From: Agromyces cerinus
GTDB taxonomy: Bacteria; Actinomycetota; Actinomycetes; Actinomycetales; Microbacteriaceae
Assembly (NCBI RefSeq): GCF_016907835.1
Contig: NZ_JAFBCT010000001.1
Span: 2,108,001 to 2,172,000 of the forward strand
Direction: 5' to 3'
DNA length: 64,000 nt
Position numbers and translations under genes: made by a program. The notes beneath the pieces are model-generated. The model searched no databases and was not told the DNA's origin. It worked only from the letters and a program-made list of their open reading frames with translations. Numbering within the stretch: the first letter of the stretch is position 1; each line of letters starts with the position of its first letter. Shown here piece by piece: positions 8,365-16,133 of the stretch.

Positions 8365-10623
8365 GTGCGCGGTGATGCCCTGTCGGCGGAGACGCCGGAA
8401 GTCGAGCTCGAACGACAGCTGCTCGACGCCAAGCTGTCAGCCCCGGAGCCGCCGGCCCGGGGCTACGTCAGCCGCGCCCCGCAGATCGAGGCGGCCCGCT
8501 CGAGCGGGCGCCGATTCGTCGGGGTCACCGCCCCCGCCGGATACGGGAAGTCGAGCCTGCTCGCCGAGTGGGCGCGCCGCGACAGCCGCCCGGTGGCGTG
8601 GGTGTCGCTCGATCGGTACGACGACGACCCGGCAGCGCTGCTGGCGCTCCTCGCCGAAGCCTTCGCCCGCATCGAGCCCGGCGCCGCCCGGCTGCCGCAA
8701 CGGGTGACGGGCCACGCCGCCGCAGTGCTCGGCCGCGGGGCGCCGCTGCTCGCCGCCGCGCTGCGTCACGCGCCGCACCCGTTCGTGCTGATGCTCGACG
8801 ATCTGCAGGAACTGCGCGACCCCGCCTGTCACGACGTGTTGAGCGTGGTCTTCGCGGGGATCCCCACCGGTTCTCAACTCGTCGCGGCCAGCCGCGGCGA
8901 GCAGCAGCACCTGCCGCGTGCTCGCGCGGACGGCGATGCCTTCGCCATCACGGCGCACGACCTGGCGCTCGACGAGGCCGGCGCCCGTGCGATCTTCGCC
9001 GGCACGCAGGTGCCGCTCTCACCCGAGGACGCGGTCGAACTCGTCGAACGCACCGAGGGGTGGCCGGTCGGCGTCGTGCTCGCGGCGGCGATCGCGGAGG
9101 AGATCGGCGAGGCACCCAAGACGGTCTCGGGAGACGACCGCTACGTCGCCGACTATCTCTACCGCGAGTCGCTCGTCACCCTTCCCGAGCACCAGCAGCG
9201 GTTCCTGCGTCGCACGGCGGTGCTCGACACCATTTCGGCGCCCCTCTGCGACGCGGTCCTCGAGACCCACGACGCGCAGTCGATGCTGCAGGAACTCGAC
9301 GCGTCCAACGTCTTCATCGTGCCGCTCGACCGCAGCCGGGGCTGGTACCGCTATCACGCGCTCTACCGCGAGTTCCTGCTCGGCGAACTCCGGCGGCTCG
9401 AGCCCGAGGCGCTGCCCGAGCTCCAGAGTCGCGCGGCGAGCTGGTTCGAGCTGCATGGGTCGCCCGCGATGGCGATCGAGCTCCTGCTCGACCAGCCCGA
9501 CGAACGCGCACGTACCGTTCGCCTGATCGCCGCGACGGCGCTGCCGAGCTACCAGGCCGGACAGTTCGCGACCGTGCAGCGCTGGATGACGGCGATCGGC
9601 GATCCGGCGATCGAGGGCTACCCGCCCCTGGCCGTGCTCGCCGGGTGGGTCATGGCGCTCTCAGGGCAGGCCACGGAGGCGGCGCGATGGGCCTCCGTGC
9701 TCGAACGCGTCTCCTACGAGGGCCGGCCCGACGACGGATCCGCCTCGTTCGAGTCCGCGCGCGCGATGCTCCGCTCGGTGATGTGCCCTGCCGGACCCGC
9801 ACAGGCGCTGACGGACGCCGAGTACGCCTGCGCGGCCGAACCGAGCTGGAGTGCCTGGCGCGATCAGGCACTCCTGCTGCTGGGCGAAGCGCGCCTGCTC
9901 ATCGGCGACAACGCGGGTGCTGTTGCGGCATTCGGCGATAGCGCCACCATCGCATCGACGACGGGCAACGCCGAGGGCCTGATCCTCTCGACGGCCGAGC
10001 TCGCCCTGCTGTCGATGGATGACGGGCGGTGGGACGATGCCACCACGCACCTCACGGTGGCACTCGGCGCGATCGACGAACTGCACATGGACGACTACGC
10101 GACCGCGGTGCTCGCGTTCACGCAGGCAGCACGACTCGCACTCCACCGGGGCGATCTCGTCGCCGTGCGGCGGGAGCTCACCCGTGCGATGCGAGCCCGC
10201 CCTGCCTGCACCGATGCGGTTCCGTACCTCGCTGTGCGGACGCGCTTGCAGCTCGCCAAGGTCCACTGGGCGATCGCCGATCACTCGACCGCGCATCACC
10301 TGCTGCGGGAGATCGACGACATCCTGCTGATCCGCCCCGATCTCGGCACGCTCGTCGACCAGGTCGACGACTTCCGCCGCTTCGTCGCCGCGAACGAGCA
10401 GCAGGGCGAGCAGGGCGGCCCGCCCCTCACGCCGGCGGAGCTTCGCCTCCTGCCCTACCTGCAGACCCACCTCTCGGTTCGGGAGATCGGAGAGCGGCTC
10501 TTCGTCTCGCGCAACACCGTGAGCTCGGAACTCGGATCGATCTATCGCAAGCTCGGCGTCTCCGCCCGGAGCGAGGCCGTCGAGCGTGCCACGCAGCTCG
10601 GGCTGCTCGGCTCGGGGCTCTGA
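8365..10623 (+). CDS. large ATP-binding LuxR (LAL/MalT-type) transcriptional regulator
   Basis: A 752-residue STAND-type regulator. Seen in order: P-loop VTAPAGYGKSSLLAEWA (Lys62), Walker B FVLMLDDLQELRD near residue 140, a winged-helix region (YVADYLYRESLVTLPEHQQ), a central helical-repeat sensor domain (about 380-690), and a C-terminal LuxR helix-turn-helix (LTPAELRLLPYL, LSVREIGERLFVSRNTVSSE). Such proteins bind ATP and an inducer, oligomerise and activate transcription, as MalT does. The inducer is unknown. The GTG start follows from the promoter at 8330-8358, giving a leaderless transcript. The divergent DUF7144 gene and the convergent CMD-like gene 9 bp downstream are its likely targets. 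Confidence 0.9.
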   Translation: MRGDALSAETPEVELERQLLDAKLSAPEPPARGYVSRAPQIEAARSSGRRFVGVTAPAGYGKSSLLAEWARRDSRPVAWVSLDRYDDDPAALLALLAEAFARIEPGAARLPQRVTGHAAAVLGRGAPLLAAALRHAPHPFVLMLDDLQELRDPACHDVLSVVFAGIPTGSQLVAASRGEQQHLPRARADGDAFAITAHDLALDEAGARAIFAGTQVPLSPEDAVELVERTEGWPVGVVLAAAIAEEIGEAPKTVSGDDRYVADYLYRESLVTLPEHQQRFLRRTAVLDTISAPLCDAVLETHDAQSMLQELDASNVFIVPLDRSRGWYRYHALYREFLLGELRRLEPEALPELQSRAASWFELHGSPAMAIELLLDQPDERARTVRLIAATALPSYQAGQFATVQRWMTAIGDPAIEGYPPLAVLAGWVMALSGQATEAARWASVLERVSYEGRPDDGSASFESARAMLRSVMCPAGPAQALTDAEYACAAEPSWSAWRDQALLLLGEARLLIGDNAGAVAAFGDSATIASTTGNAEGLILSTAELALLSMDDGRWDDATTHLTVALGAIDELHMDDYATAVLAFTQAARLALHRGDLVAVRRELTRAMRARPACTDAVPYLAVRTRLQLAKVHWAIADHSTAHHLLREIDDILLIRPDLGTLVDQVDDFRRFVAANEQQGEQGGPPLTPAELRLLPYLQTHLSVREIGERLFVSRNTVSSELGSIYRKLGVSARSEAVERATQLGLLGSGL

Positions 10624-10632
10624 GCCGCCGGT

Positions 10633-10974
10633 TCACCGGGACGGTTGGTCGCCGAAGACGTCGACATCGACGTCGTGGCCGAGCGCGAGCGCGATCTTCG
10701 GCGCGGCGGCGACGACGCGCGGGAGCCCGACGACGGGGATGACCCCGACCAGCACGTCCACGATCTGCGCCGCTGTGCTGCCGGCGCTGATGGCCGCATC
10801 GACCTGCGCGCCGAACGAGGGCTCCGCTCCGCCGATCGAGACGAGCGCGGCGATCCGCGCGAGGGCCAACGACTTCGGGTCCAGCCGACCGGGACCGTCG
10901 ACGACCTCATCGAGATCCTCGGCGAGACGGTCGTCGTTGATCGCGAGCCGTCGAAGCCGATCGGTGTAGTCCAT
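10633..10974 (-). CDS. small carboxymuconolactone-decarboxylase-like protein
   Basis: A 113-residue all-helical protein whose core (SLALARIAALVSIGGAEPSF, STAAQIVDVLVGVIPVVGLPRVVAAAPK) resembles the AhpD/carboxymuconolactone decarboxylase fold. It lacks the CxxC of AhpD-type peroxidase partners, so enzymatic function is doubtful. ATG at 10974 has a strong GGAGGAG ribosome site 8 bp upstream. A paralogue is at 22157-22513, sharing the LxRIAALV and GVxxxIxPxVGxxRVxxAxxxI pattern. It faces the LuxR regulator gene tail to tail and is preceded by three direct repeats that may be regulator sites. Confidence 0.7.
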   Translation of the reverse strand: MDYTDRLRRLAINDDRLAEDLDEVVDGPGRLDPKSLALARIAALVSIGGAEPSFGAQVDAAISAGSTAAQIVDVLVGVIPVVGLPRVVAAAPKIALALGHDVDVDVFGDQPSR

Positions 10975-11056
10975 GACGTCATCTCCTCCGCGCGCCGAGA
11001 CCTGCATCGTGTGACAGGCAACCCCGTCAGGGCTCCGGCCGCATCACCTACAAGGG

Positions 11057-11109
11057 ATGATTCGCGCGTGAGGGGGATGATCCGCGCCTGCGAACGAATG
11101 ATTCGCGGG
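11057..11109. repeat. three direct repeats ATGAT(T/C)CGCG spaced 20-21 bp
   Basis: Units start at 11057 (ATGATTCGCGCG), 11077 (ATGATCCGCGCC) and 11098 (ATGATTCGCGGG). The 20- and 21-bp periods put all three on one helix face, as expected for an oligomeric activator. They sit about 85-126 bp upstream of the CMD-like gene start at 10974 (minus strand). The first two are preceded by GGGAT/GGGGAT, giving a loose likeness to MalT boxes. The third unit lies in the 11-bp odd palindrome CGAATGATTCG (11095-11105). Confidence 0.55.
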
Positions 11110-11118
11110 CATGAAAAA

Positions 11119-11138
11119 GGAGAGCACGCCTGCTCTCC
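11119..11138 (-). terminator. intrinsic terminator or attenuator on the minus strand
   Basis: Perfect 8-bp stem GGAGAGCA/TGCTCTCC with a 4-base loop. On the minus strand it is followed directly by TTTTT, one of the few classical U-tailed terminators in the window. It lies upstream of the CMD-like gene and just left of the helR promoter, where no minus-strand gene end is visible. It may insulate the two units, end an antisense RNA from the helR leader, or act as an attenuator in a long CMD-like leader. Confidence 0.6.
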
Positions 11139-11161
11139 ACTCTCAGGATATCGCGGAGAGG

Positions 11162-11180
11162 GGGGCTTGCGGCAAGGGCC
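11162..11180 (+). promoter_or_regulatory. rifamycin-associated element (RAE)
   Basis: GGGGCTTGCGGCAAGGGCC contains the CTTG-CGG-CAAG inverted repeat with flanking G and C runs. This matches, as recalled from published work on actinobacterial rifamycin resistance genes, the 19-bp RAE that confers rifamycin-inducible transcription. It is 64 bp upstream of the helR start and overlaps the -35 region. Confidence 0.8.
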
Positions 11181-11197
11181 CCTCGACGGCGCATACT
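11167..11197 (+). promoter_or_regulatory. helR promoter
   Basis: TTGCGG at 11167-11172, inside the RAE, and CATACT at 11192-11197, spaced by 19 bp. The predicted start near 11204 would leave a leader of about 40 bases containing the AGAGGAG ribosome site. The over-long spacer would suit an induced promoter. Confidence 0.45.
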
Positions 11198-11243
11198 GAT
11201 CGGCCGAGCCGGAGACCTCCGCTCGCGACCCAGAGGAGCCGCA

Positions 11244-13442
11244 CTGACTTCGCACGTATTCGACCTGCCCGACAGCCTCGCCGCGAAGGCCGGCCCGGCG
11301 CTCATCGCCGGCGACGAGGAGCACTTCGCCGCCATCGCGGACGCCCTCCGGCATTCCATCGCCGAGGTCTCCGACCGTCTCGCGGTCCAACTGCGATCGC
11401 CCGGCGGGAGCGGCCAGGCGGCGCTCGACCGCGACCTCGAGATCCACCGCCTCTCCGGGCGCCTGGGCACGCTTCGCCGCTTCGGCCTCGACCTGTGCCT
11501 GGGCAGGATCGTCGCCGCCGACGGCGGCGAACCCGTGTACATCGGGCGCCTCGGCCTCACCGGCGCCGATGGTCGCCGCTTGCTCCTCGACTGGCGCTCC
11601 CCCGCCGCCGAGCCCTTCTTCGGTGCGACGCACGGCGACCCGATGGGCCTGACCAGCCGCCGCAGGTACCGCTGGACCGGTGGCCGCGTCACCGACTACT
11701 GGGACGAGGTGTTCACGCCCGACGCGCTCGCCGGGCACGCGGCGCTCGACGACCAGTCGGCGTTCATCGCGAGCCTCGGCGGCTCCCGTTCGGCCAGGAT
11801 GCACGACGTGCTCGGCACCATCCAGGCCGACCAGGACGCCATCATCCGCGCGGGCTCTCGCGGCGCCCTCGTCGTCGACGGCGGGCCGGGTACCGGAAAG
11901 ACCGTCGTCGCCCTGCACCGCACCGCCTACCTGCTGTACTCCGACCCGCGACTCGGGCACCGCCGCGGCGGCGTGCTGTTCATCGGACCGCACCAGCCGT
12001 ACCTCGACTACGTCGCCGACATCCTCCCCGGCCTCGGCGAGGAGGGCGTGGCGACGTGCACCCTCCGCGATCTCGTCCCGGAGGGTGCTGCCGCCGTGAG
12101 CGAGGCCGACCCCGCGGTCGCCGGCGCGAAGGCGTCGGGTGAGCTCGTGCGGGCCGTCGAACGCGCGGTCGGCCACTACGAACGCCCGCCGCGCGAGGGG
12201 ATGACGGTCGAGACGCCGTGGGCCGACGTCTGGGTCGACCCCGACGACTGGCAGGAGGCGTTCGACGCACCCGAACCCGCCACCCCGCATAACGAGGGGC
12301 GCCTGCAGGTCTGGGAGGAGCTGCTGAGCATCCTGAGCGACCGACGCGACGACGACGTGGAGCCCGACGAGCTCCGCGCTGCGCTCGCCGACAGCCGTGA
12401 ACTGCGCGTGACCTTCAACCGCGCCTGGCCGGTGCTCGACCCGGCCGGCGTGGTCGCCGACCTGTGGTCGGTGCCCGCGTACCTGCGGCGATGCGCACCC
12501 TGGCTCTCGGACGACGAGGTGCAGGTGCTGCAGCGCCCCGACCCGCGTGCGTGGACCGTCGCCGACCTCCCGTACCTCGACGCGGCACGGCAGCGCATCG
12601 GCGAACCCGAGGCATCCCTCGACCGTCGACGGCGCGAGGCCGCAGCCGCCGCCCAGCGCGAGGAGATGGCGCGGGTCATCGACAACCTGCTCGAGTCGCA
12701 GGTGCACGACGACGGCGAAGGCGTCATGACGATGCTGCGCGGGCAGGACGTGCAGTACTCGCTCATCGACGAGGCCGAACTGCCGAGCCGCGATGCCGAC
12801 GAGCTCGCCGGCCCGTTCGCGCACATCGTCGTCGACGAGGCCCAGGAGCTGACGGATGCCGAGTGGCGGATGGTGCTCGCCCGTTGCCCCTCGCGGAGCC
12901 TCACGATCGTCGGCGACCGTGCGCAGGCGAGGCACGGGTTCGCCGAGTCGTGGCAGCAGCGCCTCGCCCGCGTCGGGCTCGACCACGTCGCGCTCGCCCA
13001 CCTCACCATCAACTACCGCACGCCCGAAGAGGTCATGGCCGAGGCGGAGCCCGTCATCAGGGCCGCGATCCCCGACGCCAACGTGCCGACGTCGGTGCGC
13101 AGCAGCGGCGTCCCGGTCGCTCACAGGTCGGTGGCCGAACTCGACGGAATCCTCGAGGCCTGGCTCGCCGAGCACGCCGAGGGCACCGCGTGCGTGATCG
13201 CACGCGACGACGCAGGCATCGGCAGCGGCGGCACCGGCGTCGGCGTCGGCGGCAGCACCGCGGCATCCGGGCTGCCGCCGCGCGTCAGGTCGCTGACGCC
13301 CGAGCTCGCGAAGGGCCTCGAGTTCGACCTCGTCGTGCTCATCGACCCCGAGTCCTTCGGCACCGGCGTCGAGGGGGCGGTCGACCGCTACGTCGCGATG
13401 ACGCGGGCGACGCAGCGGCTCGTGATCCTCACGAGCGCCTGA
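11244..13442 (+). CDS. helR: RNA polymerase recycling motor ATPase HelR (rifamycin tolerance)
   Basis: A 732-residue superfamily-1 (HelD-class) ATPase. Known HelR proteins displace rifamycins from RNA polymerase and recycle stalled enzyme. Seen: an N-terminal region with SGRLGTLRRFGLDLCLGRIV, then VYIGRLGLTGADGRRLLLDW, Walker A VVDGGPGTGKTVVALHR (Lys219), Walker B HIVVDEAQELTDAEW (about 530), motif IV NYRTPEEV, and the terminal YVAMTRATQRLVIL. A Gly-rich insertion (GSGGTGVGVGGSTAASG) lies near residue 660. The start appears to be CTG at 11244: AGAGGAG is 5-6 bp upstream, the following residues (TSHVFDLPDSLAAKAGP) suit the family N-terminus, and the next in-frame ATG/GTG is 97 codons later inside conserved sequence. 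The RAE upstream supports rifamycin induction. Confidence 0.9.
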   Translation: MTSHVFDLPDSLAAKAGPALIAGDEEHFAAIADALRHSIAEVSDRLAVQLRSPGGSGQAALDRDLEIHRLSGRLGTLRRFGLDLCLGRIVAADGGEPVYIGRLGLTGADGRRLLLDWRSPAAEPFFGATHGDPMGLTSRRRYRWTGGRVTDYWDEVFTPDALAGHAALDDQSAFIASLGGSRSARMHDVLGTIQADQDAIIRAGSRGALVVDGGPGTGKTVVALHRTAYLLYSDPRLGHRRGGVLFIGPHQPYLDYVADILPGLGEEGVATCTLRDLVPEGAAAVSEADPAVAGAKASGELVRAVERAVGHYERPPREGMTVETPWADVWVDPDDWQEAFDAPEPATPHNEGRLQVWEELLSILSDRRDDDVEPDELRAALADSRELRVTFNRAWPVLDPAGVVADLWSVPAYLRRCAPWLSDDEVQVLQRPDPRAWTVADLPYLDAARQRIGEPEASLDRRRREAAAAAQREEMARVIDNLLESQVHDDGEGVMTMLRGQDVQYSLIDEAELPSRDADELAGPFAHIVVDEAQELTDAEWRMVLARCPSRSLTIVGDRAQARHGFAESWQQRLARVGLDHVALAHLTINYRTPEEVMAEAEPVIRAAIPDANVPTSVRSSGVPVAHRSVAELDGILEAWLAEHAEGTACVIARDDAGIGSGGTGVGVGGSTAASGLPPRVRSLTPELAKGLEFDLVVLIDPESFGTGVEGAVDRYVAMTRATQRLVILTSA

Positions 13443-13454
13443 TCGCGCTCGGCA

Positions 13455-14669
13455 TCAGGCCCGCTCGAAGACCGCAGCGAGCGCCTGGCCGCCGCCGATG
13501 CACATGGTCTCGAGGGCGAGCGAGCCGTCGAGGGCCGGCAGCTCGTGCGCGAGCGTCGCGAGCATGCGGATGCCGGTGGCGCCGATCGGATGACCGATCG
13601 AGATGCCGCTCCCCCGAGGGTTCACCCGCGGGTCGTCGGCGTCGACGCGCCAGTCGGCGAGGCACGCGAGCACCTGCACCGCGAACGCCTCGTTGAGTTC
13701 GATCAGGTCGAGATCGTCGAAGCCGATTCCGGCGCGCGCGAGCGCGAGGTTCGCCGCGGGCACGGGCGCGACGCCGAAGCGCAGCGGGTCGTTGCCGGCG
13801 ACGGCCCACGAGACGAGCCGCAGCATCGGCACGAGCCCGAGCTCGGCGGCCCGCTGCGGCGTGGTGACGATGCACGCGGCGGCCGCGTCGTTCTGCCCGC
13901 TCGAGTTGCCCGCGGTCACGGTCGCTCCGGCGTGCGTGCGGCCGAGGATCGGCCGGAGGCCGCCGAGCGCGGCGAGCGAGGTGTCGGCGCGCGGATGCTC
14001 GTCGCGATCGACGAGCACCGACCGACGACGGCCGGGCACCTCGACGGGCACGAGTTCGGGGTCGAACGCGCCGGACTCCTGGGCGGCGACGGCCCGTTGG
14101 TGCGAGCGCAGGGCGAGCGCGTCCTGCGCCTCGCGCGAGATGCCGTACTCGGCGCGCAGCAGTTCGGCCGAGCCGACATTGCCGTCGGGTGTCGGGAATC
14201 GCCGGCCGCCGACCGCCTCGCGGCCGCGCGACAGTGCGTCGCGGAGCAGCAGCCCGGCACCGGTGACGCCTCGGCGACCTTCCACCGTGTACAGCGGCGC
14301 GTTCGACATGGACTCGACGCCGAGCGCGATCACCGCATCGGCGACGTCGGTCTGCACCTCCATGGCGGCGTTCAGCACCGCCTGCAGGCCCGAGCCGCAG
14401 CGGCGGTCGAGCTGGTAGCCGGTCGTCTCGACGCCGAACCCGGCGTCGAGGGCGGCGACGCGGCCGATCGCCGGCGCCTCCATCGTCGGGTAGCCCTGTG
14501 CGGCGATGACCCCGTCGATCGCCGCGACGTCGACGCCGCTGCGTTCGACGAGCGCGGTCAGCACCGTCGTCGCGAGGTCGAGGGCCGGCACCGCGGCGAG
14601 CGCGCCGCCCATGCGTCCGACGGGGGTGCGCAGCGGCGAGCAGACGACGACCTCACGCAGTTCGGTCAT
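13455..14669 (-). CDS. pcaF: beta-ketoadipyl-CoA thiolase (acetyl-CoA acyltransferase)
   Basis: A 404-residue thiolase catalysing the last step, beta-ketoadipyl-CoA plus CoA to succinyl-CoA plus acetyl-CoA. The acyl-enzyme cysteine is in LDRRCGSGLQAV, the conserved NEAFAVQ and GHPIGATG blocks follow, and the second cysteine is in METMCIGGGQALA. Its ATG overlaps the stop of the CoA-transferase beta gene (TGATG), so it is the last gene of the pca operon. The sequence alone does not separate it from other acetyl-CoA acetyltransferases; the operon context gives the assignment. Confidence 0.9.
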   Translation of the reverse strand: MTELREVVVCSPLRTPVGRMGGALAAVPALDLATTVLTALVERSGVDVAAIDGVIAAQGYPTMEAPAIGRVAALDAGFGVETTGYQLDRRCGSGLQAVLNAAMEVQTDVADAVIALGVESMSNAPLYTVEGRRGVTGAGLLLRDALSRGREAVGGRRFPTPDGNVGSAELLRAEYGISREAQDALALRSHQRAVAAQESGAFDPELVPVEVPGRRRSVLVDRDEHPRADTSLAALGGLRPILGRTHAGATVTAGNSSGQNDAAAACIVTTPQRAAELGLVPMLRLVSWAVAGNDPLRFGVAPVPAANLALARAGIGFDDLDLIELNEAFAVQVLACLADWRVDADDPRVNPRGSGISIGHPIGATGIRMLATLAHELPALDGSLALETMCIGGGQALAAVFERA

Positions 14670-15322
14670 CACGCCCCCGCCTCGACGGCGTCGTCGACGG
14701 CGAACGGGGCGCCCGTGGCATCCGTCACCTGCTCGATCGTGGCGCCGGGGGCGAGTTCGACGAGCACGAGCCCGTCGCCGGTGACGTCGAAGACCGCGAG
14801 GTCGGTGACGATGCGGTCGACGCAGGCCTTGCCGGTCAGCGGCAGGGTGCAGAGCTCGACGATCTTCGGCGAGCCGTCCTTCGCGACGTGCTCCATGACG
14901 ACGATCACGCGTTCGGCGCCGTTCACGAGGTCCATGGCCCCGCCCATGCCCTTGACCATCTTGCCGGGCACCGCCCAGTTGGCGATGTCGCCGTGCGCCG
15001 AGACCTGCATCGCCCCGAGCACCGCGGTCGTGATGCGCCCGCCGCGGATCATGCCGAAGCTCGCCGCCGAGTCGAAGTACGACGCGCCGGGCAGCACGGT
15101 CACGGTCTCCTTGCCGGCGTTGATGAGCTTCGGGTCCTCCTCGCCCTCCCACGGGTAGGGCCCGACGCCGAGCACGCCGTTCTCGGAGTGCAGCACGACC
15201 TCGACGCCCTCTGGCAGGTGGTTCGGAATCAGCGTCGGCAGGCCGATGCCGAGGTTGACGTAGGTGCCGTCCTCGAGTTCGCGGGCGGCGCGGGCGGCCA
15301 TCTCGTCGCGGGTGAGCGGCAT
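14669..15322 (-). CDS. pcaJ: 3-oxoadipate CoA-transferase subunit B
   Basis: A 217-residue beta subunit of a class I CoA-transferase that moves CoA from succinyl-CoA to 3-oxoadipate. The active-site glutamate is in [16 protein letters not shown], and the family blocks [15 protein letters not shown] and MGGAMDLV are present. The start overlaps the alpha-subunit stop (ATGA) and its stop overlaps the thiolase start, giving tight translational coupling. 3-oxoacid (acetoacetate) CoA-transferases look very similar; the surrounding pca genes support the oxoadipate assignment. Confidence 0.9.
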   Translation of the reverse strand: MPLTRDEMAARAARELEDGTYVNLGIGLPTLIPNHLPEGVEVVLHSENGVLGVGPYPWEGEEDPKLINAGKETVTVLPGASYFDSAASFGMIRGGRITTAVLGAMQVSAHGDIANWAVPGKMVKGMGGAMDLVNGAERVIVVMEHVAKDGSPKIVELCTLPLTGKACVDRIVTDLAVFDVTGDGLVLVELAPGATIEQVTDATGAPFAVDDAVEAGA

Positions 15323-16116
15323 CAGCGTTCCGTTCCGGCGCCCGCGGGGCGGGGCCGCACGGTCACCTTCTCGATGGGCAGGTCGGAGGACTGCTCGGGC
15401 GTGAGCACGACGACCCGGTCGACGTGGATGCCCGGCAGGTGGATGTCGTCGGGGCCGAGCACGCCCGGCTCGACGAGTTCGTCGACCTCGGCGATCGTGA
15501 TGCGGCCGGCCATGGCCGCGAGCGGGTTGAAGTTGCGGGCCGCCTTCTCGAAGCGGAGGTTGCCGTGCCGGTCGCCGACGGCCGCGCGCACGAGGCCGTA
15601 GTCGGTGCGGATGGCACGCTCAAGCACGTACTCCCGGGGCGCGCCGAAGACGTCGAACGGCCGCAGTTCCTTGGGGTCGCTCGTGATCGCGACCGAGCCG
15701 TCGGGCGCGTAGCGCAGCGGCATGCCGCCGTCGGAGACCGCCGTGCCGGCGCCCGTCGCCGTATAGAACGCGGGGATGCCGACGCCGCCGGCGCGGAGCC
15801 GTTCGGCGAGCGTGCCCTGCGGCGTGAGCTCGACCTCGATCTCGCCGGACAGGTACTGGCGGCCGAACTCCTTGTTCTCGCCGATGTAGCTCGCGATGAC
15901 GCGGCGGATGCGGCCCGCGGAAAGCAGCTCGCCCAGGCCCCAGCCGTCGACGCCGCAGTTGTTCGAGACGACCTCGAGTCCGCCGACGCCGCTCGCCAGC
16001 AGCGCCCGGATGATCGTGATGGGCACGCCCGACAGCCCGAAGCCGCCGACCGCGAGCGAGGCGCCCTCGGGGATGTCGGCGACCGCGGCGGCGGCGCTCT
16101 CGGAGCTCTTGTCCAT
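15322..16116 (-). CDS. pcaI: 3-oxoadipate CoA-transferase subunit A
   Basis: A 264-residue alpha subunit partner of the downstream PcaJ. It shows the CoA-transferase fold with [20 protein letters not shown] near the N-terminus and [15 protein letters not shown] and FYTATGAGT further on. ATG at 16116 lies 17 bp downstream of the pcaL stop and is followed by ATGA coupling into pcaJ. The complex works in the cytoplasm in the beta-ketoadipate pathway. Confidence 0.9.
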   Translation of the reverse strand: MDKSSESAAAAVADIPEGASLAVGGFGLSGVPITIIRALLASGVGGLEVVSNNCGVDGWGLGELLSAGRIRRVIASYIGENKEFGRQYLSGEIEVELTPQGTLAERLRAGGVGIPAFYTATGAGTAVSDGGMPLRYAPDGSVAITSDPKELRPFDVFGAPREYVLERAIRTDYGLVRAAVGDRHGNLRFEKAARNFNPLAAMAGRITIAEVDELVEPGVLGPDDIHLPGIHVDRVVVLTPEQSSDLPIEKVTVRPRPAGAGTER

Positions 16117-16133
16117 GGGGTGATTCCTCTGTG

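Noticed and set aside
10542..13175. 877-codon open frame on the minus strand across helR
   Set aside because: Opposes helR over its whole length; helR has all superfamily-1 motifs.
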